From assembly GCA_964577195.1 (NCBI GenBank), contig CAZNYF010000084.1, positions 1 through 12,799 on the forward strand: a DNA stretch of 12,799 nucleotides, written 5' to 3'. Every line of letters begins with the position of its first letter. Positions within the stretch are counted from its first letter, which is position 1. Made by a program: the position numbers and the translations under genes. Source of the stretch: HyVt-560 sp964577195. Lineage in GTDB: Bacteria; Pseudomonadota; Gammaproteobacteria; UWMA-0217. Shown piece after piece: positions 1-6,998 of the stretch. The notes below the pieces were generated by a model. It was not told where the DNA came from. It ran no database searches and saw only the letters and a list, made by a program, of their open reading frames with translations.

Positions 1-67
1 GATTTGGCGTGAATCTTGCTCCCATATTAATCTAAATCATGAACGCTGGTTTTGTGACATTCGTCGA

Positions 68-96
68 TTGTTCGATATGACGCTCAGCGCTATAAA
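68..96 (+). promoter_or_regulatory. candidate sigma70-type promoter for cheV
   Basis: TTGTTC (68-73) and TATAAA (91-96) are separated by 17 bases. The -10 matches the consensus at 5 of 6 positions and the -35 at 3 of 6. Transcription would begin near 103, leaving a leader of only about 14 bases that still includes the GGAG at 105-108. The rest of 1-116 shows no supportable gene. This is a by-eye match only. Confidence 0.3.
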
Positions 97-104
97 TAAC
101 TTGT

Positions 105-108
105 GGAG
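105..108 (+). promoter_or_regulatory. ribosome binding site deciding the GTG start of cheV
   Basis: GGAG lies 8 bases before the GTG at 117. The next in-frame ATG, at 129, would be 20 bases away, too far for this site. This favours GTG as the start codon. Confidence 0.65.
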
Positions 109-116
109 ATTGATCT

Positions 117-1076
117 GTGAAAGACCTAATGAAATCCATCGAAGATCGCAGCCAACTCGCTGGTAGTAATCATCTGGAAGCGCTGCTGTTCAGTTTAGGT
201 AAAGATAAAAAGACAAATAAAGAGTTGGTGTTTGGCATTAATGTTTTTAAAGTTAGGGAGTTAATGGCGATACCTGACATTACCCCATTGCCTAATGCAC
301 AAGATTATCTGGTAGGTATTGTCACCGTCAGAGGGCAATCAATTCCGGTAATTGATCTACCTGCATTTTGTGGCATCGATTCCGAAGAACCCGCAAAAAT
401 ACTCATTATTACAGAATACAATCGCCAGGTTCAGGGGCTTTTAGCGCATGAAGTTGAAACCATAGAGCGACTTGCCTGGGGGGATATTAAATTGCCACCA
501 GCGCAGCCTGATGGCAATCAATCCGGATTACTGACAGGCATTTATCAAATGGGTGAAGGCCGTACTTTGATGTTGCTGGACGTGGAAAAAGTCTTATCAG
601 ATGTACTCGGAAGTCGTGAAGAAGCCAATATAAATGGTATAGAGCGCGATAGTTTACAGGGCATTAAAGTGTTCTTTTGTGATGATTCTCGCGTCGCCAG
701 AGGGCAAATGAGACGGGTGCTGGATCATCTCGGAATTAGCTATGCCAGTGAAGTAGATGGGGAGGTAGCGTGGAGGCAGCTGAACAAGCTTGCCGACCGG
801 GCGGAACAAAATGGCCATCACTTACAGGATGATGTGAATTGCATCATTACCGATATTGAAATGCCGGGTATGGATGGTTATGTGCTAACTAAAAAAATCA
901 AAAGTGATCCGAGGTTTGCGGGAATTCCAGTGATTATGCATTCCTCTTTATCAGCACATAGTAATCAGAGTCTGGGTGAAAATATTGGTGTTGATGCCTA
1001 CGTTCCTAAACTTAATCCAGCAGAACTGGCATCCACAATATCCAGACTGGTGATGAAACATAAAAAGGCAGCGTAA
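117..1076 (+). CDS. cheV: CheV: CheW-type adaptor fused to a response-regulator receiver
   Basis: This is a chemotaxis coupling protein that links receptors to CheA and carries its own phosphorylatable receiver, in the cytoplasm at the receptor array. Residues about 20-165 form the CheW-like domain, with the typical run GIVTVRGQSIPVIDL at 67-81. Residues about 183-315 form a receiver: acidic pair D189/D190, phosphoacceptor D246 within TDIEMPGMDG, Ser at 276-277 and Lys298. All residues needed for phosphorylation by CheA are present, so it is probably an active adaptor or phosphate sink. The length of 319 aa is normal for CheV. The GTG start is chosen because GGAG lies 8 bases upstream. It is separated from the next gene by 210 bp, so it may be its own transcription unit. 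Confidence 0.95.
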   Translation: MKDLMKSIEDRSQLAGSNHLEALLFSLGKDKKTNKELVFGINVFKVRELMAIPDITPLPNAQDYLVGIVTVRGQSIPVIDLPAFCGIDSEEPAKILIITEYNRQVQGLLAHEVETIERLAWGDIKLPPAQPDGNQSGLLTGIYQMGEGRTLMLLDVEKVLSDVLGSREEANINGIERDSLQGIKVFFCDDSRVARGQMRRVLDHLGISYASEVDGEVAWRQLNKLADRAEQNGHHLQDDVNCIITDIEMPGMDGYVLTKKIKSDPRFAGIPVIMHSSLSAHSNQSLGENIGVDAYVPKLNPAELASTISRLVMKHKKAA

Positions 1077-1123
1077 ATTTGGAATCATCTATAAGGCGAA
1101 AGTTTGGAAAAAACTTACTTTAA

Positions 1124-1148
1124 ATAGCGCTAAGTGCTGTAGGTTTTT
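1124..1148 (+). terminator. possible weak terminator after cheV
   Basis: A short stem (1124-1130 with 1134-1140, loop TAA) can form with two G-U pairs, followed after three bases by five T's (1144-1148). The stem is weak, so this is a candidate only. If real, it would separate cheV from the receptor gene downstream. Confidence 0.25.
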
Positions 1149-1286
1149 ACTCTTCGTCTTTGTCTTGATGCCATAGATAAAATAAATGACCAGTGCTACA
1201 TAAAAATATTGAATTGATTCAAGTTATGTAGCTATTTAAAGGTAATAATACCAAGTTAATTCAGGCAGTTTGAGGCAGGGACGAGT

Positions 1287-4022
1287 ATGAAAACAAAAAG
1301 CATTAATCAACAATCAGCAGTTAAGAAAAACCAAAACAATTTGAAAAAATGGATAATGGGGTTGTCAATTAAATCCAAACTCTGGATTAGTTTTTCGGTG
1401 TCTGCCATTGCAATTGTTTCGATCAGTCTTGATGAGATTTCTGGTCTCTCGACGGTAAAAAATCAGGTTGATTATTTTGTCACTGACGTGCAGCCAACCT
1501 TAATGCGTTTGAATAAGGCAAAAGAATTGTTAGAAGCTTCGTCTGGATCGATGGGGTTCTACTTGTTGGGTAAGTCTCCCGAGCAACTGGATAAATCGCA
1601 CAAAAAAATACAAGACCTCCAGGTTGAGCTGGATGCTATTAAAATACTCGTGGCTTCCACCAGTGACGAGGAAACTTCAGTCCTTGAGTCGCTACAGGAA
1701 AATGTGCAAACGTATTTAAAACTGGATGGCAAGTTAATTCAAATCTCCGAGAATGATTTAAAGAATTTTCCAGCCAGAGAACTTGCCGCATTCGAAGTGA
1801 ATCCACGTAGTAAAGAAGTTTTGCAGTTGCTTGGGCAAATGCTTTTTACCGAGTTAGAAGAAGATGCTACACCATTACGTAAAGAGATTTTAAATGATAT
1901 CAATGAAGTGAGATATTCATGGACGAATATCATGAATTCTATTCGTGCTTTTCTGGCGTTTAGAAGCGAAGCTTCTCTGGTTGAACTGGATGCTTACAGA
2001 ATCAGTTTTGAACAAATGGTGTCTCGTCTTAAAGGAAAATCTGATGATTTAACACTTGATCAAGTTGATTCCTTAGAGAGTATTGAAAAGGTTTCCCAGA
2101 TTATTTTCCTGAAAACCGAAGAGCTTATTGAATTACACGGCGGTAAAAAATGGAGAATGGATGCGTATCTTCTGGAGACTGAGGTTGCACCAGCGCTGAA
2201 TCACTTGCATCTTGATCTGGATAAATTAATTCAATTTGAGACAGATCGCCTCAACGCAACGCTGGATGATGTCAATACGCTTTATAATACAAAGCTGGTG
2301 CGGGCAGTGCTAGTCGGAATTGGATTTTTGGTTTTAGTTTCTTTGCTTACCTGGCTGATGTCAGGACAAATTATTGGTTCTTTAAAGAAAGCTGCTGACA
2401 TTGCTCGTTCTATCGCAGGCGGTAATTTCTCCAATACCATTGAGCCTGGTGTTGATGACGAGACAGGGACGCTATTAAAATCGCTCGATTCTATGCAAGT
2501 ACAGCTTCGTCAGCAGATTGCAGAAGAACGTCAGAAAGCCATTGAATCAGGACGTATCAAGCAGGCGTTGGACAATGTGCAAACCAATGTCATGGTCATT
2601 AATTCATCTTTTGAAATAATTTATCTAAATGATTCTTTAATGGCGACATTTCGAACCAGACAGAGTGAGTTTAAACTAGCGCTGCCAGGATTTGAATCAG
2701 AAACACTGGTCGGAAACAGCATTGATCTCTTTCAACAAATTAAATCACTCAGTAGACATACGCTAATGCCGCTGGTTGCGACATCTGTAGTAGATGAAAA
2801 AATTGGCAACTTAACTTTTCGTATTACTGCAAATAGAATATTGGATGATGAAGGAAATAAAATTGGAGTTGTTCTTGAATGGGATGATCGTACAGAGCAA
2901 TTGAAAATAGAAGAATCAATCAACGAAGTTGTTCATCAGGCTCAGAGTGGCAATTTAAGTGGTCGATTGAGTATAGCGAAAGAAGGTAACGGATTTGCAG
3001 GCAGACTTTCTGGTTCAATCAATGATCTATTGGATGTCAATGAACAGGTGGTTGGTGATGTTGGTCGAGTACTTGGTGCGCTGGCAAAAGGCGAATTGAC
3101 CGAGAAAGTATCTCGGAATTATCAAGGTTCATTTGATGAGTTAAAGAAAAATGCAAACGAGACTGTGGATCAGCTGAAAAATGTTATTAGCAAAATAAGA
3201 GAATCAGCTGAGAGCATGCGCCATAATGTTGGTGATATTGTTGATGGGAACAAGAGTCTGAAGCAACGTACAGGTGAGCAAGCCACTAGTATCGAAAAAA
3301 CCGCTGCCAGTATGGAAGAAATAACAGGAACGGTCAGACGAAACAGTGAAAATGTTGATGAAGCCAATCTACTGGCAAAAAAAGCAAAGGATCAAGCTGA
3401 ACAAGGTGGTAATGCTGTTCTCAACACGACTCAGGCAATGGCAGAGATTAACAAGGCTAGTACTAAAATCACGGATATCACAACAGTTATCGAAGAAATT
3501 GCTTTTCAAACAAATTTGTTAGCACTTAATGCCGCTGTTGAGGCTGCGCATGCGGGGGAGCAAGGGCGTGGATTTGCCGTCGTTGCAACCGAAGTGAGAG
3601 ATCTCGCTCAGAGGAGTTCAGAAGCAGCAAAACGAATTAATGTATTAATTAAAGATACGGCCAATAAGATTGAAGAAGGCTCTCAGCTGGTAGACGTTTC
3701 CGGGCATCACCTGGATGAGATAATCCTAACAGTTTCTAAAGTCAGTCAGTATATGGACGAGATTTCGTCAGCAGGAGCGGAACAAACAATTGGAATGGAT
3801 CAAGTAAATAATGCAGTGATTCAGTTTGATCATTCACTCCAGCAAAATACTAGTCTAGTAAGTAAAACCTCAGGTGTCAGTGGTTCACTATTAGAAGAAT
3901 CACAAAAGCTTTCTGATCTGGTGGCATATTTTAAATTAGACAATAACAGCAATCAGATAAGTTCATCATCAACCAATGATCGACGAAGTGTTTTACGTCC
4001 ATGGCAAAGAAAAGCGGGATAG
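1287..4022 (+). CDS. methyl-accepting chemotaxis protein with large periplasmic sensor, PAS and HAMP domains
   Basis: This is an inner-membrane chemoreceptor of 911 aa. A basic cytoplasmic N-terminus (1-31) precedes a short transmembrane segment (about 32-48). A mostly helical periplasmic region (about 50-337) begins like a four-helix-bundle receptor domain but is long enough for a bimodular helical one. A second transmembrane segment spans 338-358, followed by HAMP (360-410), PAS (about 425-540, ending VVLEWDDRTEQ), two further HAMP-like units (541-632), and the MCP signalling domain (about 633-882) with hairpin tip EIAFQTNLLALNAAVEAAHA at 737-756. The protein ends shortly after RRSVLRPW and has no xWxxF CheR-tether. 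The PAS lacks the FHKNPxxQR motif seen in the second receptor of this cluster. The ATG is preceded by GGGA at 1278-1281. The ligand cannot be told from sequence. Confidence 0.93.
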   Translation: MKTKSINQQSAVKKNQNNLKKWIMGLSIKSKLWISFSVSAIAIVSISLDEISGLSTVKNQVDYFVTDVQPTLMRLNKAKELLEASSGSMGFYLLGKSPEQLDKSHKKIQDLQVELDAIKILVASTSDEETSVLESLQENVQTYLKLDGKLIQISENDLKNFPARELAAFEVNPRSKEVLQLLGQMLFTELEEDATPLRKEILNDINEVRYSWTNIMNSIRAFLAFRSEASLVELDAYRISFEQMVSRLKGKSDDLTLDQVDSLESIEKVSQIIFLKTEELIELHGGKKWRMDAYLLETEVAPALNHLHLDLDKLIQFETDRLNATLDDVNTLYNTKLVRAVLVGIGFLVLVSLLTWLMSGQIIGSLKKAADIARSIAGGNFSNTIEPGVDDETGTLLKSLDSMQVQLRQQIAEERQKAIESGRIKQALDNVQTNVMVINSSFEIIYLNDSLMATFRTRQSEFKLALPGFESETLVGNSIDLFQQIKSLSRHTLMPLVATSVVDEKIGNLTFRITANRILDDEGNKIGVVLEWDDRTEQLKIEESINEVVHQAQSGNLSGRLSIAKEGNGFAGRLSGSINDLLDVNEQVVGDVGRVLGALAKGELTEKVSRNYQGSFDELKKNANETVDQLKNVISKIRESAESMRHNVGDIVDGNKSLKQRTGEQATSIEKTAASMEEITGTVRRNSENVDEANLLAKKAKDQAEQGGNAVLNTTQAMAEINKASTKITDITTVIEEIAFQTNLLALNAAVEAAHAGEQGRGFAVVATEVRDLAQRSSEAAKRINVLIKDTANKIEEGSQLVDVSGHHLDEIILTVSKVSQYMDEISSAGAEQTIGMDQVNNAVIQFDHSLQQNTSLVSKTSGVSGSLLEESQKLSDLVAYFKLDNNSNQISSSSTNDRRSVLRPWQRKAG

Positions 4023-4042
4023 GGCGCTGTAAAATGTAGATA

Positions 4043-4067
4043 GAACTTAATAATCGAAATCAAGTTC
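4043..4067 (+). repeat. inverted repeat GAACTT/AAGTTC in the receptor-cheA gap
   Basis: Perfect 6-base arms at 4043-4048 and 4062-4067 are separated by 13 bases. The spacing suits a dimeric regulator better than an RNA hairpin, but six bases in AT-rich sequence can occur by chance. Confidence 0.25.
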
Positions 4068-4088
4068 ATATGAAAATAAATATGAAAA
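4068..4088 (+). repeat. tandem 9-base direct repeat upstream of cheA
   Basis: ATATGAAAA occurs at 4068-4076 and again at 4080-4088, a 12-base period. A related ATATGAAAT starts at 4156. All lie in the 250 bp gap before cheA, the likeliest place for a promoter of the cheA-to-end unit. No convincing sigma70, sigma28 or sigma54 promoter was found by eye in this gap, so the role is unknown. Confidence 0.35.
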
Positions 4089-4272
4089 GAGTGATCCGAG
4101 TATGGATGGTTCTCTATCGAAAATCAAAGATGTACGTAATGTGAAAGCCGTTAATATATGAAATAAAGTAGACTATTATTTCGTTAAAATAATACATTTA
4201 TGAGTGAAAGTTCTACTCGAAATTAGCGAGTGAGAAAAGGATTGTCCTTAAGTTAAAGGGAGTTATTTAGTT

Positions 4273-6396
4273 ATGTCCGATTTATCAGAGTTTTATGAAG
4301 TGTTCTTTGAAGAGTGTTTTGAAGGGCTGGAGATTATGGAGTCTGGTTTGCTTGCTCTAGCGCCAGGTTCCGCGGACATGGAGGAAATAAATACCATCTT
4401 CCGCGCAGCTCATTCCATTAAAGGAGGTTCTGCTACATTTGATTTTAACGAAATTGCAAGTTTTACGCATGTGATGGAAACATTGTTAGATCAAATGCGG
4501 TCTGGGGATAGAAATGTCACCATGCCTACGGTAGATTTGTTGCTTGAATCGGTCGATTGTTTAAATGAAATGATCAACGCCACTAAGGACGAAGAAGCCA
4601 TAGACTCTGCCAGAGTGTCTAACTTAAAAGAACGTTTGGAACGGATGCTTGAAGATAAGGCAGACGAGTCTTCTGACGCTGCAGAAGGTCAAACTCAAGA
4701 CACTGATTCAGACGCAACTAACGAAGGCTGGAGAATTAAATTTGTCCCGAGTCTTGATGCGATCCAAAAAGGATTGGATCCATTGGCTGTATTTGAGGCA
4801 CTGTCTGATCTGGGTGAGCTCAAAGTGACTTGTGACACAGATAATGTACCCGCGTTCAAAGACCTGAATCCTGAACAGTTGCATTTAAGTTGGAATGCAA
4901 TCTTGCTGGGCAAGATCAAGTTACAGAGAATTAAGGATATCTTTTCCTGGGTAGAGAGTGATTCTGACATAGAAATCACCGCTCTAAATGAGACGCAAGA
5001 GAGTACAGCCGAAACTTCAAGCAACAGCATAGAGCCAACAAAAGTACAAAATGCGATTCAAACTCAAGCTGAAATAGTTTCACCGGTACCTGCAAAGTCG
5101 CCTCCAGAAGTAGCTTCGCCATCAGCAAAAATAGAAAATGGGGCCGCGGTCAACCCTGTAAAATCAGTGGCCAAGAAGCCAGCTGGAAAACCTGAAGGTT
5201 CGATACGAGTATCAATTAGTAAGATAGATGCGCTAATCAACCTGGTTGGAGAATTAGTGATTACTCAGTCGATGTTGGGGCAGTTCGGCGAAGAATTTGA
5301 TATGTCACAGATTGATGTTCTGCGCGATGGCCTTAATGAGTTAGAAAGAAATTCTCGGGAGCTTCAACAAACAGCGATGCAGATTCGTATGCTGCCTATC
5401 AGTAGTTCGTTTAATCGATTCCCTCGGCTGGTAAGAGATTTAAGTAATAAATTGGATAAGAAGGTCGAACTGGTAATTACCGGGGAAGGTACAGAGCTGG
5501 ATAAGACAGTGCTCGAGAAAATCGGAGATCCGTTGGTTCATTTGGTAAGAAACTCACTCGATCATGGATTGGAAACACCAGAAATTCGGTTAGCAGCAGG
5601 TAAATCTGAAACAGGTCTTTTAAAATTAGATGCTTATCACGAAGGTGGAAATATAGTCATAGATGTGATTGACGATGGTGCAGGGTTAAATAAACAGCGA
5701 ATTCTTGCAAAAGCAATTGAAAGTGGCATTGTCTCTCCTGACCATAATCTCGATGATGATGAAATTAATAATTTAATTTTTCAGGCTGGTTTTTCAACGG
5801 CTGAAATTGTCAGTGATGTGTCCGGTCGTGGGGTTGGAATGGATGTGGTGAGACGCAACATATCCGACCTTGGCGGTGATGTATTTATTATGTCAGAGGA
5901 AGGCAAGGGTAGTACTTTAAGAATCACCTTACCGTTGACGCTTGCGATTATTGATGGGCAATTAGTTAAGGTTGGAAAGAGTCAATATGTGATTCCGATG
6001 CTATCTATCGACGAATCACTACAGATCGACCCAAAAATGGTTAAGCATTACAAGGGACAACCCGATCTATATAGATTAAGAGACGAGTACATCCCGATAT
6101 TCAGGCTTAAGGAAGTATTTGGCCTGGATGATAGCGGTAGTATTTTTGATGAGGGGCTATTGGTTGTTGTTGAAGCTGAAAGAAGACGTGTGGGCTTATT
6201 TGTCGATGAATTACTCAGCCAGCAACAAGTTGTGATTAAAAGTATAGAGCGTAATTTTAGAAAAATAGATGGCTTTTCGGGGGCTACTATTCTTGGAGAT
6301 GGGGAGGTGGCGCTGATCATTGATGCTGCAGGACTCATTCGGAATCGTCTGGGTGATACCGGGAAAGCGAATAATTCACAACGGGAAGCAGCATAG
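4273..6396 (+). CDS. cheA: CheA chemotaxis histidine kinase
   Basis: This is a cytoplasmic histidine autokinase that passes phosphate to CheY, CheB and probably CheV. P1 Hpt domain (about 1-125) carries phosphorylated His47 in AAHSIKGGSATF. A separate segment at about 152-237 (WRIKF, LDPL, LGEL, LHLSW) sits where the CheY-binding P2 lies but does not look like enteric P2. A Pro/Ala-rich linker (about 255-307) follows. P3 dimerisation (about 310-385) begins IRVSISKIDALINLVGELV. P4 ATPase shows N box LVHLVRNSLDHGLE (N427), DDGAG at 467-471 and GRGVGMDVV at 518-526. The P5 CheW-like domain spans about 560-692. All catalytic boxes are intact, so the kinase should be active. At 707 aa it is somewhat longer than the E. 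coli protein. AGGGAG lies 10 bases before the ATG; cheW follows after 12 bp. Confidence 0.97.
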   Translation: MSDLSEFYEVFFEECFEGLEIMESGLLALAPGSADMEEINTIFRAAHSIKGGSATFDFNEIASFTHVMETLLDQMRSGDRNVTMPTVDLLLESVDCLNEMINATKDEEAIDSARVSNLKERLERMLEDKADESSDAAEGQTQDTDSDATNEGWRIKFVPSLDAIQKGLDPLAVFEALSDLGELKVTCDTDNVPAFKDLNPEQLHLSWNAILLGKIKLQRIKDIFSWVESDSDIEITALNETQESTAETSSNSIEPTKVQNAIQTQAEIVSPVPAKSPPEVASPSAKIENGAAVNPVKSVAKKPAGKPEGSIRVSISKIDALINLVGELVITQSMLGQFGEEFDMSQIDVLRDGLNELERNSRELQQTAMQIRMLPISSSFNRFPRLVRDLSNKLDKKVELVITGEGTELDKTVLEKIGDPLVHLVRNSLDHGLETPEIRLAAGKSETGLLKLDAYHEGGNIVIDVIDDGAGLNKQRILAKAIESGIVSPDHNLDDDEINNLIFQAGFSTAEIVSDVSGRGVGMDVVRRNISDLGGDVFIMSEEGKGSTLRITLPLTLAIIDGQLVKVGKSQYVIPMLSIDESLQIDPKMVKHYKGQPDLYRLRDEYIPIFRLKEVFGLDDSGSIFDEGLLVVVEAERRRVGLFVDELLSQQQVVIKSIERNFRKIDGFSGATILGDGEVALIIDAAGLIRNRLGDTGKANNSQREAA

Positions 6397-6408
6397 GGAG
6401 AGTAAAAA

Positions 6409-6939
6409 ATGGATTTTAATCTGGATGCTTCAACAGTAGATCGAACTCAGGATATGGCAATGGGGGTGGTGGGTGATGCTAGCCAGTACCTAACATTTTT
6501 CCTCGGTGAGGAAGAGTACGGAATTAATATTCTAGATGTTCAGGAGATTAAGGGCTGGGAAGGTACCACCATTATTCCAAATACACCTGAACATATTTTA
6601 GGTGTGATCAATTTACGCGGCACCATTGTACCGGTAATCGAACTTCGTACTTGTTTTAGCTTGCCGCATAAAGCATTTACCGAAACTACTGTTGTTATTA
6701 TGATTAAAGTGGTCGCGGATGGTGAAGAACGAGTCGTTGGTGTCGTTGTTGATGCGGTTGCCGAGGTCTATAACGTTGCATTTGAAGCAATAGAGCCGCC
6801 ACCCAATGTACATGTCAGCGTTGATGCAGAATATATTCGTGGACTCACAACGCTGGATGAAAAAATGGTTATCTTACTTGATATTTCTGCGTTATTAGCA
6901 GAACAAGCTTTAGATGATCAACCAGTCAAAGTTCATTAG
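6409..6939 (+). CDS. cheW: CheW receptor-kinase coupling protein
   Basis: This is a single-domain scaffold that joins chemoreceptor tips to the P5 domain of CheA in the cytoplasm. The CheW fold runs from about residue 25 to 165, with the conserved ILGVINLRGTIVPVIELR at 63-80 (N68, R70, G71), GVVVDAVAEV at 111-120 and a C-terminal ILLDISALL. The length of 176 aa is normal for the family. The first 24 residues are a short polar extension. The gene begins 12 bp after cheA, with GGAG at 6397-6400 directly after the cheA stop, so it is very likely co-transcribed with cheA. Confidence 0.96.
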   Translation: MDFNLDASTVDRTQDMAMGVVGDASQYLTFFLGEEEYGINILDVQEIKGWEGTTIIPNTPEHILGVINLRGTIVPVIELRTCFSLPHKAFTETTVVIMIKVVADGEERVVGVVVDAVAEVYNVAFEAIEPPPNVHVSVDAEYIRGLTTLDEKMVILLDISALLAEQALDDQPVKVH

Positions 6940-6998
6940 AGAGTTAACAGTAACAATTAATAGTTTAATGGAGAACATCCAGTCTTACGGAGTCAGTA

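Noticed and set aside
2..163. Open frame running in from the left edge and overlapping the start of cheV.
   Set aside because: It would overlap cheV by about 47 bases and encodes nothing recognisable; cheV is clear in its own frame.
1100..1116. AAGTTT/AAACTT hairpin with a 5-base loop after cheV.
   Set aside because: All but one pair in each arm is A-T and no T-run follows, so it is unlikely to be a terminator.
4082..4144. A 20-codon basic open frame starting ATG in the gap before cheA.
   Set aside because: No Shine-Dalgarno, AT-rich context with many chance ATGs, and no recognisable peptide.
4164..4190. TAAA followed 15 bases later by GTTAAAAT upstream of cheA, considered as a sigma28 promoter.
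   Set aside because: The -10 half matches GCCGATAA at only 3 of 8 positions.
4695..5030. Antisense open frame of 111 codons inside cheA.
   Set aside because: It lies opposite intact CheA coding sequence, encodes a low-complexity Ser/Leu-rich chain, and has no family resemblance.
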